From NCBI RefSeq assembly GCF_023715155.1, contig NZ_JAMBNQ010000037.1:1-52924 (forward strand): a stretch of DNA of 52,924 bases. Direction: 5' to 3'. Position numbers and translations under genes: made by a program. Below, one piece after another: positions 34,111 to 43,379 of the stretch. The notes under the pieces were generated by a model. The model saw only the letters and a list, made by a program, of their open reading frames with translations, did no database searches and was not told the origin of the DNA. The stretch is from Neobacillus mesonae (lineage in GTDB: Bacteria > Bacillota > Bacilli > Bacillales > Cytobacillaceae). Positions within the stretch are counted from its first letter, which is position 1; each line of letters opens with the position of its first letter.

Positions 34111-34258
34111 TGCCCTCCCCCCTTAATACTTTGACCTGCTTTTAACTCTTTTAAATATAATAACAGCTATTTCCATATAAATCCCAACAAATGGGCAAAA
34201 AAATAACTCAAGTGTTTTTCTTAAGTATCTTCATTTATAATGGAATGGAGGTGAGAGT

Positions 34259-34807
34259 ATGGCTCGTGAACGTAAATTTACCACTGATGAATTATTCGAG
34301 GCAACAAAACAGCTGCTTCTACACCAAGGCTATGAAGGATTTACATTTGGTCTTTTGGCTGACAATCTAAAGGTATCCCGCGGTGCAATCTATAAATATT
34401 ATGAAAATAAGGAAGAGCTCATCACAAACTTTATCTTTTATGAAATGGATCAATTTCTTCTTAAATTAAAAAAAATCAATCAGCATCAGGGATTTGAAGC
34501 GCAATTTCATTTCTTATTAAATCTTATATTCAGCTATTCTGATATTCAAAAACTGATTAAAATCGGCCAGCAGCTGCCAGGCTACCAGGATAAATTTAAA
34601 ACGCTCCATTCCGATATGTACCAGTACTTACAGGGATTCATTGAATTAGGAAAAAAAGAAGGGAAATTAAAACGCCACCTTCCGAATAATTTAATTTTAG
34701 GATATATTTTTCAATCTGTTGCCATTCCCAATCATTCCGGTATACCACATTCTGAGTGGGCCAGCTCTATTAAAGAGATTATTTGCCACGGGATGTTCAC
34801 AGATTAG
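34259..34807 (+). CDS. TetR-family regulator of the MMPL gene
   Basis: A 182-residue TetR protein: RKFTTDELFEATKQLLLHQGYEGFTFGLLADNLKVSRGAIYKYYENKEELI is the helix-turn-helix (about 5-55); the rest is the ligand-binding helical bundle. It precedes an MMPL exporter gene whose promoter is covered by two TGACA/TGTCA inverted repeats, making it the likely repressor. ATG 34259 has GGAGG at eight bases. Confidence 0.85.
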   Translation: MARERKFTTDELFEATKQLLLHQGYEGFTFGLLADNLKVSRGAIYKYYENKEELITNFIFYEMDQFLLKLKKINQHQGFEAQFHFLLNLIFSYSDIQKLIKIGQQLPGYQDKFKTLHSDMYQYLQGFIELGKKEGKLKRHLPNNLILGYIFQSVAIPNHSGIPHSEWASSIKEIICHGMFTD

Positions 34808-34811
34808 TAAA

Positions 34812-34859
34812 TTGACACTTGTGTTACTTTAAAAGATAATAATAGTGACAACAGTGTCA
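34812..34859 (+). promoter_or_regulatory. Promoter with two TetR operators in front of the MMPL gene
   Basis: TTGACA (34812-34817), 17 bases, GATAAT (34835-34840) is a near-consensus sigma-A promoter. TGACACTTGTGTTA (34813-34826) overlaps the -35 and TGACAACAGTGTCA (34846-34859), a TGACA/TGTCA inverted repeat, overlaps the start site. The two boxes are 33 bp apart centre to centre, i.e. about three helix turns. Strong repression by the upstream TetR protein is expected. Confidence 0.75.
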
Positions 34860-34927
34860 TTTTATTTTCCCTAAAGTGACGGATGTGTTACTTTGGATTT
34901 TCTATAAAAGAAAGGGGTATAGCAAAG

Positions 34928-37030
34928 ATGAAATCATTCTTGCAAACTATTACCGACCGTGTTTCCACTAGAAAGGGAATGTGGCTGACGCTTTGCGCCT
35001 GGCTCGTGGTCACAATCGTATTAGCTGTATTTGCTCCAAGTGCAAAGGACTATGAAGTTTCCCGGATTGATTCCCTGCCGGATGATGCAAAGTCTGTTAT
35101 TGCGCAAAAAAAGATGGACCATTACTTTCCTAATAATGAAGGAACGCCTGCTATCTTAGTTTTTCAATCTAAAGATGGAGAAGTGGAATTAAACAAGATT
35201 GGCGAGGTTTTAGAAAAAGTGAAGGCTGTCAAAGGGATTGATCAAATCATCCCGATTGCCTCTCTCCCTCCTCAGGCAGCCGCAGGGTTTTTGTCAGATG
35301 ATAAATCAACGGCCCTAATTCCGTTAACCTTTGATGCTTCTCTTGAAACGAAGGAACTGAAGAATTCTTTAGACAAGATTAAGAAAACGGCGGCGGACGT
35401 GACGGATTATAAATTACATGTTACCGGACCTGCTGGGATTGCCACGGACTCCCTTGATCTTTTCTCTAGGGCAGATGTCGTCCTTATTTTATCCACAGTC
35501 GGTTTAATTTTAATCTTATTAATTGTGATTTACCGATCACCTTTGTTAGCTTTGATTCCACTTCTTTCAGCTGTATTTGTCTATGAAGCAGTGAATCAAA
35601 TTCTCGGTATCATGGGTAAAGCGGGACTTGCATTAAGTAATCAGACATTATCGATTATGTCGATTTTATTATTTGCTGCTATGATTGATTATTCCTTATT
35701 TGTCTTTTCAAGGTATCGTGAAGAGCTTACCAATCATGAGAATAAGTTCCATGCCATGAAAGAAGCAATGCGGGAAACAGGAATGCCTGTCTTCTTTTCA
35801 GGCGGAACAGTTTTAGCCGCTATGCTGGTCTTATTTTTTGCTCAATTTGGCGACTATCGAAACTTTGCACCAACGTTTGCCACTGCCATGCTCGTCATCA
35901 TGGCTGCATCGATTACGCTTATTCCTGCTTTATTTACCCTGTTTGGCAGGAAATCCTTTTGGCCGAAAGTACCGCATGTTGGCCAGGAATATGCCAGCAA
36001 GCATGTCTTTTGGGGGAATATTGGCCGATTCGTTGCCAAAAAACCGGGACTTTCCGTCGTGATTATTGGTATTTTCCTATTACTATCGGCAAGCAATCTA
36101 TTTAATTTGCAATATGAATATGACACGATGAAGTCATTTCCTAAAGATATGCCATCCCGTCAAGGATATGAAATTTTAGCACAAAGGTTTGAAAGCGGTG
36201 ATCTCGCTCCGACAACGGTTGTATTTGAATCTAAAAGCGCCGTTTCTGCCAGCCAGCAGGAACAATTAAGAAAAATACTCGCAAAACAGCCGCATGTCAG
36301 CAATGTCCGCTTAGGCGGCAAAACGGAAGACAATATGGTACTTCATTATACCTTGACGTTTAACGATAACCCCTACTCGATTAAGACCATTGATGCGCTT
36401 GGAAAAATAATCAATCATGAGGGGCAGATTATCTCGGACAGCCAGATTAATGGCAGCCTTTATTTTTCAGGTGAAACTGCATCTTTGGTAGATGACCGCA
36501 TTGTCAACAACCGGGATGTGAAAGTCATTGTGACGCTGGAGACCATTTTGATCTTCATTTTGTTAATTGTTTTAACAAAATCGATTAAAATGCCAATTTA
36601 TATGATGGGAACGATTCTGATTTCATTTTTTGCTGCATTGGGATTGGGAACTTTCCTAAGTAATCTATTTTTCGGCATTGATACCATCAGTGACCGCGTT
36701 CCCCTTTATGCCTTTGTCTTTCTCGTTGCTTTGGGAATTGACTACAATATCATGCTCATCTCAAGGTTTCAGGAGGAAAGAGCAAATCATCCCGTCAGAG
36801 AAGCAGTGGAAATTGCCGTTAAGAATACAGGCGGGGTTATCTCCTCTGCCGGCCTAATCCTGGCAGCCACTTTTGCCGTCTTAATGACACAGCCGATCCA
36901 GTTATTGTTTGTCTTCGGCTTTATTGTGGCGGTTGGAATCCTGCTTGACACCTTCTTAATTAGAGGCATCCTGCTGCCTGGATTGATTGTATTAGTAGAA
37001 AAAGATAAAAAGGTAAGTAAAAACAGATAA
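34928..37030 (+). CDS. MMPL-family RND-type transporter
   Basis: About 700 residues starting at ATG 34928 after GAAAGGGG; a GTG further up is rejected. Two MMPL halves are present, each with a helix, an extracytoplasmic domain and five helices. The first half contains LLFAAMIDYSLFVFSRYREEL and the second FLVALGIDYNIMLISRFQEE, the proton-relay Asp-Tyr pairs. It resembles B. subtilis YdfJ/YdgH. It should export lipids or hydrophobic drugs with proton influx. It is regulated by the TetR gene upstream and ends at a terminator. Confidence 0.9.
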   Translation: MKSFLQTITDRVSTRKGMWLTLCAWLVVTIVLAVFAPSAKDYEVSRIDSLPDDAKSVIAQKKMDHYFPNNEGTPAILVFQSKDGEVELNKIGEVLEKVKAVKGIDQIIPIASLPPQAAAGFLSDDKSTALIPLTFDASLETKELKNSLDKIKKTAADVTDYKLHVTGPAGIATDSLDLFSRADVVLILSTVGLILILLIVIYRSPLLALIPLLSAVFVYEAVNQILGIMGKAGLALSNQTLSIMSILLFAAMIDYSLFVFSRYREELTNHENKFHAMKEAMRETGMPVFFSGGTVLAAMLVLFFAQFGDYRNFAPTFATAMLVIMAASITLIPALFTLFGRKSFWPKVPHVGQEYASKHVFWGNIGRFVAKKPGLSVVIIGIFLLLSASNLFNLQYEYDTMKSFPKDMPSRQGYEILAQRFESGDLAPTTVVFESKSAVSASQQEQLRKILAKQPHVSNVRLGGKTEDNMVLHYTLTFNDNPYSIKTIDALGKIINHEGQIISDSQINGSLYFSGETASLVDDRIVNNRDVKVIVTLETILIFILLIVLTKSIKMPIYMMGTILISFFAALGLGTFLSNLFFGIDTISDRVPLYAFVFLVALGIDYNIMLISRFQEERANHPVREAVEIAVKNTGGVISSAGLILAATFAVLMTQPIQLLFVFGFIVAVGILLDTFLIRGILLPGLIVLVEKDKKVSKNR

Positions 37031-37038
37031 AGCTAAAA

Positions 37039-37084
37039 GGGTTAGCATGGCTAGATAGAATTTTCAGCCACGACTAACCCTTTT
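37039..37084 (+). terminator. Terminator of the MMPL gene
   Basis: AAAAGGGTTAG pairs with CTAACCCTTTTT around a loop that has its own short pairing (GGCT/AGCC). Confidence 0.85.
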
Positions 37085-37156
37085 TCATGAACGGAAACTG
37101 GATGGGAAATCCACCGATATGTTATTTTATAAAACAGGAAGGATGTGTAAAATGCA

Positions 37157-37906
37157 ATGGATTTTATAAATAAAACGGTGATTATCACAGGTGCCGGCAA
37201 CGGAATCGGGAAAGGAATTGCACTTCTTTATGGTAAAAAGGGAGCCAATATCATTGCGGCAGATATTGATGAAAAGGCAGGCGCTCAAACTGCCAAACTG
37301 ATTAATGAGCAAAACGGCAAGGCTGTTTTTGTGAAAACAGATGTAAGAAAGGAAGAAGATATCGTCAATCTAATGGAAACAGCGCATCACACCTATGGCC
37401 AGATTGATATTTTAATCAATAATGCTGGGAAGGCAGTGTTTAAATCGCCTTTTGAACTGGGAATCGAGGAATGGGATGATGTGATGAACACCAATTTACG
37501 AAGCGTCTTCCTTGGATCTAGAGAAGCTGCGAAATATATGCGTCAAAACAAGGATGGCGGCTCCATAGTGAATATTGCTTCAACAAGAGCCATTATGTCA
37601 GAGCCGCATTCTGAATCCTATGCAGCAACAAAAGGTGGAATTGTCGCAATCACTCATGCACTGGCAGCTTCTTTTAGTCAAGATCAGATTACGGTTAATG
37701 CCATCTCCCCGGGGTGGATTGAAACAGGAGATTATTCAACGTTAAGTAAAGCGGATCATGAACAGCATCTATCAGGGCGTGTCGGCAGACCAGATGATAT
37801 TGCACGGGCTTGTCTTTATTTGACCGCTAGGGAAAATAACTTTGTAACAGGCATTAATCTTGTGGTGGACGGCGGTATGACGCGGAAAATGATGTACCTT
37901 GAGTGA
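37157..37906 (+). CDS. Short-chain dehydrogenase/reductase
   Basis: A 249-residue classical SDR. TGAGNGIG (11-18) binds nicotinamide cofactor; Asp36-Ile-Asp favours NAD; NNAGKAVF follows beta-4; catalytic Ser, Tyr and Lys are in NIASTRA and SYAATKGG; NAISPGWIET and DGG end the fold. It resembles glucose 1-dehydrogenase or 3-oxoacyl reductase-type enzymes, but the substrate is open. The ATG at 37157 is out of frame with an earlier ATG (37152) and 13 bases after GGAAGGA, a weak site. Confidence 0.87.
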   Translation: MDFINKTVIITGAGNGIGKGIALLYGKKGANIIAADIDEKAGAQTAKLINEQNGKAVFVKTDVRKEEDIVNLMETAHHTYGQIDILINNAGKAVFKSPFELGIEEWDDVMNTNLRSVFLGSREAAKYMRQNKDGGSIVNIASTRAIMSEPHSESYAATKGGIVAITHALAASFSQDQITVNAISPGWIETGDYSTLSKADHEQHLSGRVGRPDDIARACLYLTARENNFVTGINLVVDGGMTRKMMYLE

Positions 37907-37943
37907 GCGTACTGAAGATTAATACAGGTTAAAAAATTCACTT

Positions 37944-37990
37944 AAAAAAAGGTTCTATTCCTCCCATTAAGGAGAAATAGAACCTTTTTT
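37944..37990. terminator. Shared terminator of SDR and DUF1646 genes
   Basis: AAAAAAAGGTTCTATT pairs with AATAGAACCTTTTTTTT around a CCTCC/GGAG inner stem; strong in both directions between convergent genes. Confidence 0.92.
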
Positions 37991-39073
37991 TTAGATGACA
38001 AGAATGATAGCAAAGTAGATGACCATCGCAGCTAAACCAATTGGGAAGGCAAAGCGTGCATATTCACCGCTGGTAATTTTTAATTTACCTGCAGCAATAA
38101 TGTTTGGTATATTTCCAGGTATTAACATACCGCCGCTGATCAGAAGTCCCATCAAAATATCTTTAATGGTTTCATCATTCATAGCAGGGCTGATTTCTGC
38201 GGCCGCCAATGTGGCATTATCCAATATGGCTGAAACCATGTTAATCCAATACATCACCAGTGGACTCAAATCAAGTAAATAGGCTTCAATAAACGGCTCG
38301 AATCCTGCACCTAAGAACGTCAAAGCCATAACAAACAAGTAAATCTTTAAACTGCGGATCACAATTTCTCCGTAAGACTCTTTCTCTGAATGAACTTCCT
38401 TATTTGTATCCGCTTCCTGGATTTCTGCAGATGACTCCTCAAGCTCCATCCCAGCAGCAATTTCTGCCTTACTAGTATCGAATTTATTTCGAGGCTTTAC
38501 TACAAATGCGGCAACAATCCCAAAAATAATGACAGCAGGGACGACAGACATACCTACTAATTTAAATAGATAAAAGAAATCCTCATTTAATTTGCTTACC
38601 ACAATAGTGGAGAGAGGTTCACCAATTGGCGTTAACACAGCACCCAAACCGATGGCAAAACAGGCTAAGACAATTAATTTAATCTCAGACTTTCGATCAA
38701 GCCGTAAAACACTGACTACAGCCACAAGAATAATCGCTGCAATAATAGCGGTAATTATACTTGAAAGCAGCCCAAGGATAATGACAAACAGTGCGATGAA
38801 CAAGCGATAAGGCATAACATTGCTAATCCATACAATTCCTTTTTCAATAGGACTTTGGAACCAGCGGAACAAGAGACCCGCAAATAACACAGCCAGCGTA
38901 ATGCTGATTGGGTGAACAAGAGCTTCCTTCACAAGCGGCCAAGAAAACACCTGGCTTACCAATACAGCAGAAATTCCCATGATAAATAAAAATACTTCCA
39001 AGTTACGCTCGACAAATTTTGTAAATGGCAAGAGTAGTACGAGCAGCAAGATGATAGATAAACCAATGATCAT
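37991..39073 (-). CDS. DUF1646 membrane transporter
   Basis: About 360 residues with ten or so helices from ATG 39073, ten bases after AAGGGGG; a longer open frame runs back into the leader hairpin and is rejected. Family hallmarks include TPIGEPLSTIVVSKL, MVSAILDNATLAAAEISP and ISGGMLIPGNIPNII. These resemble the ion transporter superfamily, with a probable sodium/proton exchange role. Genes of this family are known to be under the sodium-sensing DUF1646-motif riboswitch in other bacteria. Here the leader contains a terminator just after a strong promoter. Confidence 0.87.
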   Translation of the reverse strand: MIIGLSIILLLVLLLPFTKFVERNLEVFLFIMGISAVLVSQVFSWPLVKEALVHPISITLAVLFAGLLFRWFQSPIEKGIVWISNVMPYRLFIALFVIILGLLSSIITAIIAAIILVAVVSVLRLDRKSEIKLIVLACFAIGLGAVLTPIGEPLSTIVVSKLNEDFFYLFKLVGMSVVPAVIIFGIVAAFVVKPRNKFDTSKAEIAAGMELEESSAEIQEADTNKEVHSEKESYGEIVIRSLKIYLFVMALTFLGAGFEPFIEAYLLDLSPLVMYWINMVSAILDNATLAAAEISPAMNDETIKDILMGLLISGGMLIPGNIPNIIAAGKLKITSGEYARFAFPIGLAAMVIYFAIILVI

Positions 39074-39114
39074 TATGCAATTTCCCCCTTTTAATTTTAA
39101 AAAAATATAAAAAA

Positions 39115-39160
39115 GGAGCCTGTCACCAAGGGACATAGGTATCCCTTGGTGACAGACTCC
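39115..39160 (-). promoter_or_regulatory. Terminator hairpin in the 5' leader of the DUF1646 gene (attenuator/riboswitch candidate)
   Basis: The minus strand reads GGAGTCTGTCACCAAGGGA, loop, TCCCTTGGTGACAGGCTCC, T6. It lies 42 bases upstream of the start codon and downstream of a good promoter (39215-39243), so it must attenuate this transcript. DUF1646 genes elsewhere carry the Na+-I (DUF1646 motif) riboswitch, and this leader may be such a switch, but I cannot verify its consensus. Confidence 0.6.
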
Positions 39161-39214
39161 TCCTATAAAATAAAAATATGAAATTATCAAATCATAGATT
39201 AATAGCTACTCTTT

Positions 39215-39243
39215 ATTTTAACATAGGGGAATTTATTTGACAA
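39215..39243 (-). promoter_or_regulatory. Promoter of the DUF1646 transcript
   Basis: TTGTCA (39243-39238), 17 bases, then TAAAAT (39220-39215) with TG one base upstream, an extended -10. Transcription would begin near 39208, giving about 135 bases of leader before the ATG. Confidence 0.6.
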
Positions 39244-39374
39244 TTATGGATTTGGGACTAAGGAAAGAAATTTCTGATAAATCGGAGTCCCAATCAGCGT
39301 TATCTTACTGCCCGTTAATACAGGATAAACATTCCTTTTTAGGACATTCTAAAAGAAAAGAAAGGGTGATATGT

Positions 39375-40226
39375 TTGAAGTATATTAAGATGGGATTTTT
39401 TCGATTTATTATGTTACTGTCCATTCTTCTTATCACTATTTTATCCGGCCATCCACAGGCTTTGGGTAAAGAATTCAAACAGATGAATCTTTCATATGGG
39501 GATGGTTCTAAACAAAAGCTGGATATCTATTCACCTCATATTGAGAGCGGCAGAGTGTATCCTGTTATTGTTTATGTACATGGCGGAGGATGGATGAGGG
39601 GAGATAAAAGTAATGTTGCTGGTAAGCCTTCCTTTTTCACCAATAAAGGATATGTCTTTGTTTCGGTCAATTACCGCCTCTCTCCTAAAGTACCATACAC
39701 TCAAATGGCCCAAGATGTCTCCTCTGCCGTTAAATGGGTCTATGATCACGCAGAACAATATCATATAGATAAAACTAGAATTAATTTAATGGGCCATTCC
39801 GCTGGAGGCCATTTGGTCACACTTATTACCACGAACCCGAACTTTTTAAACCAAGCCGGCCTTTCTCAGGCAGCGGTAAAATCGGTTGTAAATCTAGATG
39901 GACCGATTGATCTAGAGGAATTTATTCCGAGAAACAAGAAATATAAACCTGTCTTTGGATATAATCGACAAGGGTGGGCAGCAGCATCCCCGATCACCTA
40001 TAGCAATCAACAGCATTTGCCGCCAGTGCTTCTAGTAGGCCCTAAAAAGAATTCCACTGCTAAATATGTAACAATGGCAGAAAAGGCCGGCAATATAGTA
40101 CAAACATTTACAAGTAAAACATTAACCCATCGGGAAATTACCAAACTTCTTGGGGCAAAAAGCAATTCCGAAGAAGCGATAAATATGACCAAAAGTGTTT
40201 CGGCCTTTTTAGAAGCGATTAACTAA
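39375..40226 (+). CDS. Secreted alpha/beta hydrolase (esterase/lipase family)
   Basis: About 283 residues starting at TTG 39375, eight bases after AAAGGG. A signal peptide (FFRFIMLLSILLITILSGHPQALG) is followed by the hormone-sensitive-lipase-like fold. The oxyanion motif HGGGW is at 69-73, the nucleophile Ser142 in GHSAGG, and a likely His near the end in LTHREIT. It probably cleaves small esters outside the cell. The frame is open 46 codons upstream, but no start signal supports that part. Confidence 0.83.
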   Translation: MKYIKMGFFRFIMLLSILLITILSGHPQALGKEFKQMNLSYGDGSKQKLDIYSPHIESGRVYPVIVYVHGGGWMRGDKSNVAGKPSFFTNKGYVFVSVNYRLSPKVPYTQMAQDVSSAVKWVYDHAEQYHIDKTRINLMGHSAGGHLVTLITTNPNFLNQAGLSQAAVKSVVNLDGPIDLEEFIPRNKKYKPVFGYNRQGWAAASPITYSNQQHLPPVLLVGPKKNSTAKYVTMAEKAGNIVQTFTSKTLTHREITKLLGAKSNSEEAINMTKSVSAFLEAIN

Positions 40227-40422
40227 TGTTAGAGAAAGTCTGTGAGGAATTAAGTGATGGTAAATCAGCAAGGTTTTGGGGTTTTCCTCCATCCTCCGCT
40301 TATACATCCTGTTTGCTCTTGAAGCAGGTGTTTTACTCCCCCCGTTAATGCGGGATAAAAGCGTATCTATAGAGAACTATGCTACTATAATATGGTAAAG
40401 ACAAATTTTGGAGGCATGAAAA

Positions 40423-41667
40423 ATGGTGTTACCTCATTTTGAAGAAAACTTAAAAAAATACGCAAAACTCTTAGCAGCAAAAGGAATTAATGTCCAGCCT
40501 GGTGATTGGGTAAAAATGACCATTAATGTTGATCAAGCTCCCTTAGCCCGCTTAGTCACTAAGGAAGCATATGCCTTAGGTGCAGAAAAGGTGATCGTGA
40601 AATGGTCTGATGATGAAATTACAAAGATGCATTACCTGCATCAGCCTACAGAAGTATTAACCAATATTCCTGATTATGAAATTCAAGAATCTGAAGATCA
40701 TGTCTTAAATCACCGCGTCAGCCGATTGTCCATCATCTCCAGTGACCCGGGGCTGCTTAATGAAGCAGATCCCGCAAAGGTTGCTGCATATCAAAATATT
40801 GCTGGTAAGGCTTTTAAAGCACAGCGAACCGCAACCCAAAATGATGATCTGAAATGGACGGTCGCTGCAGCAGCAGGTGCCGGATGGGCAGCGAAGGTAT
40901 TCCCGAATCTCTCTACTTCTGAAGAACAAGTTGATGCCTTATGGGATCAAATTTTTAAAACCTGCCGGGTTTATGAGGATGACCCAATTGCTGCTTGGGA
41001 TGAACATAAAAAGACATTAAATGAAAAAGCGGCAAAATTAAATGAAATCCAATTTGATGCCCTGCACTATACGGCACCTGGAACAGATTTAACTTTAGGG
41101 CTTCCGAAAAATCATATTTGGGCTTGTGCAGAAAGTTATAATCCAAAGGGTGAAGAGTTCATTGCGAATATGCCGACAGAAGAAGTATTCAGCGCTCCTG
41201 ATACACACCGGATGGACGGTGTTGTACGCAGCACGAAGCCATTAAGCTATGCCGGCACATTAATTGAAGGCATTGAAGTACACTTTAAAGATGGAAAGAT
41301 TGTTGATATTTCCGCTGAAAAAGGCGATGAAGCGATTAAGAAGCTGGTGTTTGACAATGAAGGCGGCACAGGCTTGGGTGAAGTCGCACTTGTGCCAGAC
41401 CCATCACCCATTTCTCAATCTGGTATCATTTTCTTCAACACCCTATTTGACGAGAATGCATCCAATCACTTAGCAATCGGTGCAGCCTATCCAACCACTA
41501 TCCAAGGTGGTACCAAAATGAGTGAAGAGGAATTATTAAAAAACGGTATGAACACGTCCACCGTACACGTCGACTTCATGATTGGCTCTGACAAAATGAA
41601 CATTGACGGTATTAAACAAGATGGCACGGTTGTCCCAATCTTCCGCAACGGTGACTGGGCATTTTAA
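40423..41667 (+). CDS. ampS: Aminopeptidase, M29 family (AmpS/PepS)
   Basis: A 414-residue cytosolic metallopeptidase. Metal ligands of the M29 family are visible: Glu in NMPTEEVFSAPD, Glu of GTGLGEVALVP, His in SNHLAIGAAYP, and the His-Val-Asp pair in STVHVDFMIGS. It removes N-terminal residues from peptides. ATG 40423 has TTGGAGG eight bases upstream. Monocistronic; the 196-base spacer before it shows no other feature. Confidence 0.93.
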   Translation: MVLPHFEENLKKYAKLLAAKGINVQPGDWVKMTINVDQAPLARLVTKEAYALGAEKVIVKWSDDEITKMHYLHQPTEVLTNIPDYEIQESEDHVLNHRVSRLSIISSDPGLLNEADPAKVAAYQNIAGKAFKAQRTATQNDDLKWTVAAAAGAGWAAKVFPNLSTSEEQVDALWDQIFKTCRVYEDDPIAAWDEHKKTLNEKAAKLNEIQFDALHYTAPGTDLTLGLPKNHIWACAESYNPKGEEFIANMPTEEVFSAPDTHRMDGVVRSTKPLSYAGTLIEGIEVHFKDGKIVDISAEKGDEAIKKLVFDNEGGTGLGEVALVPDPSPISQSGIIFFNTLFDENASNHLAIGAAYPTTIQGGTKMSEEELLKNGMNTSTVHVDFMIGSDKMNIDGIKQDGTVVPIFRNGDWAF

Positions 41668-41670
41668 TGA

Positions 41671-41854
41671 AAAAAGCGCAAGGCAAGACGGCCTCGGAAC
41701 AAGTACAGCTTGTGCTGCGATGATTATTCTTAGCAGCATTCCTAAGTGGTCAGCCTTCGGCATAGCAAATGATCTTCTGTCCTAAAAGTCTGGTTTTTGA
41801 CTTTAAGGGCAGAAGGTTACTTGACCTCAAGGGGCGCAGCTGCTTGGGCTGGGC
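41671..41854. repeat. Dispersed repeat copy 2
   Basis: Begins AAAAAAGCGCAAGGCAAGACGG directly after the ampS stop and ends in TTGACCTCAAGGGGCG, CAGCTGCTTGGGCTGG. Its right end, read in reverse, matches AAGCAGC-CGCCCCTCAAGGTCA of copy 4. The inner part is diverged. No coding frame. Confidence 0.55.
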
Positions 41855-41883
41855 ATTTCAACATTCTGATTGTATAAAGAAAT

Positions 41884-41928
41884 AAGGACGGCCACCATCT
41901 TTCTTGATTAAAGATGGTGGCCGTCCTT
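41884..41928. terminator. Strong bidirectional terminator between ampS and the endopeptidase gene
   Basis: A perfect 19-bp inverted repeat (AAGGACGGCCACCATCTTT and complement) around CTTGATT. Confidence 0.92.
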
Positions 41929-41933
41929 CCATT

Positions 41934-43076
41934 TTACCTGACAGATTTCGCCCCTAAATAACGAGGTTTCCAGTATGAATTATTCATGTCTGAAATAGTT
42001 ACACCTGTGCTTGTACCAGCATGAATAAATTGATTGCCTCCTATATAAATACCCGCATGTGAAGGACCGCCAGTAGTATTAAAATAGACAATATCACCCT
42101 TTTGCGGTATTGAAACAGAGGTTCCTGCAGCCCAAAATGCCGCAACAGTTCTTGGAACAGATATTCCTAGTTTCGTATATACATAATTCAAAAAGCCTGA
42201 ACAGTCAAAGCCTGATGGTGTACTGCCGCCCCATACATATGGGACCCCAATGTATTTCTTTGCCTCTGTAATTAATGCATCTGCATTAAATGAAGAGGCA
42301 GCTTTCGGTGCCTTTGGCTCTGAAACTGACGGACCATCAGAAGTCAGCTTTAGAACTTGTCCAACATAAATGGTATCACCTGATAATTGGTTATAGGCCT
42401 TTAATTGTGTGACAGTAAGTCCATAGATTTTCGCAATGACAGATAAGGAATCCCCTGATTTTACGGTGTAGGATTTAGGTGTTTGGCTGGTGATTGGCTG
42501 GTGGCCGGAAGAAGAGGCATTTGGAATTTTTAACACCTGGCCAACCTTGATTAAATCAGAAGTTAAATGGTTTACCGTTTTAATATCTTCTACGGTTGTA
42601 CGATAAACTTTTGCGATAACCGATAAACTGTCACCAGACTTTACTGTATATTCTCTGCTGGACGCCATTGTGTCTGGAGCCTGATCCACGGTTTTATTTG
42701 GTATTTCTAAAACCTGCCCGACAAAAATTAAATCAGAAGCCAAATGGTTAGCAGATTTTAATTCAGCTGTCGTTGTATGATATTTTTTTGCAATTAAGGA
42801 CAGGCTGTCGCCGGATTTTACAGTGTATGCAGATGACTGTTTGTTCACTGATTGAGGACTGGTTAAGGAAAGTTCTTGACCAGCAAAGATTGTCGATGAT
42901 GACAAATGATTATATTGCATAAGATTTTGAACAGACAGATGATTTGCTGCTGCGATTTTCCAAAGTGAATCTCCCGGCTGGACCTTATATGTAGTCCCCT
43001 CGGCATTTGCATGATGAGAATGATGTGCAGCGAAAATCCCTAAAGCTGCAACAGTTGTGACGAAGTATTTTTTCAA
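41934..43076 (-). CDS. Peptidoglycan D,L-endopeptidase with four LysM and NlpC/P60 domain (LytF/CwlS-like)
   Basis: A 380-residue secreted hydrolase. The signal peptide is 1-25. Four LysM domains lie at about 29-71, 84-126, 143-185 and 203-245, joined by Ser-rich linkers. The NlpC/P60 catalytic domain (267-378) has Cys292 in DCSGF, His340 in SHAGIY and His352 in FIHAGT. Such enzymes (LytE, LytF, CwlS) cut D-Glu-diaminopimelate bonds at septa and poles during cell separation. The number of LysM domains resembles LytF/CwlS. Terminator shared with ampS lies downstream. Confidence 0.92.
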   Translation of the reverse strand: MKKYFVTTVAALGIFAAHHSHHANAEGTTYKVQPGDSLWKIAAANHLSVQNLMQYNHLSSSTIFAGQELSLTSPQSVNKQSSAYTVKSGDSLSLIAKKYHTTTAELKSANHLASDLIFVGQVLEIPNKTVDQAPDTMASSREYTVKSGDSLSVIAKVYRTTVEDIKTVNHLTSDLIKVGQVLKIPNASSSGHQPITSQTPKSYTVKSGDSLSVIAKIYGLTVTQLKAYNQLSGDTIYVGQVLKLTSDGPSVSEPKAPKAASSFNADALITEAKKYIGVPYVWGGSTPSGFDCSGFLNYVYTKLGISVPRTVAAFWAAGTSVSIPQKGDIVYFNTTGGPSHAGIYIGGNQFIHAGTSTGVTISDMNNSYWKPRYLGAKSVR

Positions 43077-43337
43077 TTACATCAGCTCCTATTTAACAGA
43101 TTGATATTTTCATATAATGTTTTCAACGAAATTAATCATAACCTGTTAAATAGATTGCTTGTACCCTTAAAAATTTGGTAATTTGGTTTATTTTCTTCGC
43201 AAAAGAGGAAATCTATACTGCTTATCGATATACCCAGCAAATAATCCAATGCAGCCATTGATATCTAGATCTATTTTTCTCCTCTATCTGATTCCTTCCC
43301 ATAGCTAATAAGAAACTCACATGATTTGTACACTCAC

Positions 43338-43369
43338 ACCCCAGCATGAAAATTAATCTATACCGGGGT
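43338..43369 (+). terminator. Hairpin with T-rich tail at the left side of the IS110 element
   Basis: ACCCC...GGGGT around an AT-rich loop, followed by TTTACTTTTTT, about 225 bases before the transposase. It may mark the left end region of the element or protect it from read-through. Confidence 0.5.
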
Positions 43370-43379
43370 TTTACTTTTT

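Noticed and set aside
34883..34927. GTG start for the MMPL protein
   Set aside because: It lies just after the operator region; ATG 34928 with GAAAGGGG and a typical cytoplasmic start is preferred.
39074..39190. Longer N-terminus of the DUF1646 protein
   Set aside because: The added codons read through the leader terminator hairpin; ATG 39073 has a ribosome site and starts at the first membrane helix.
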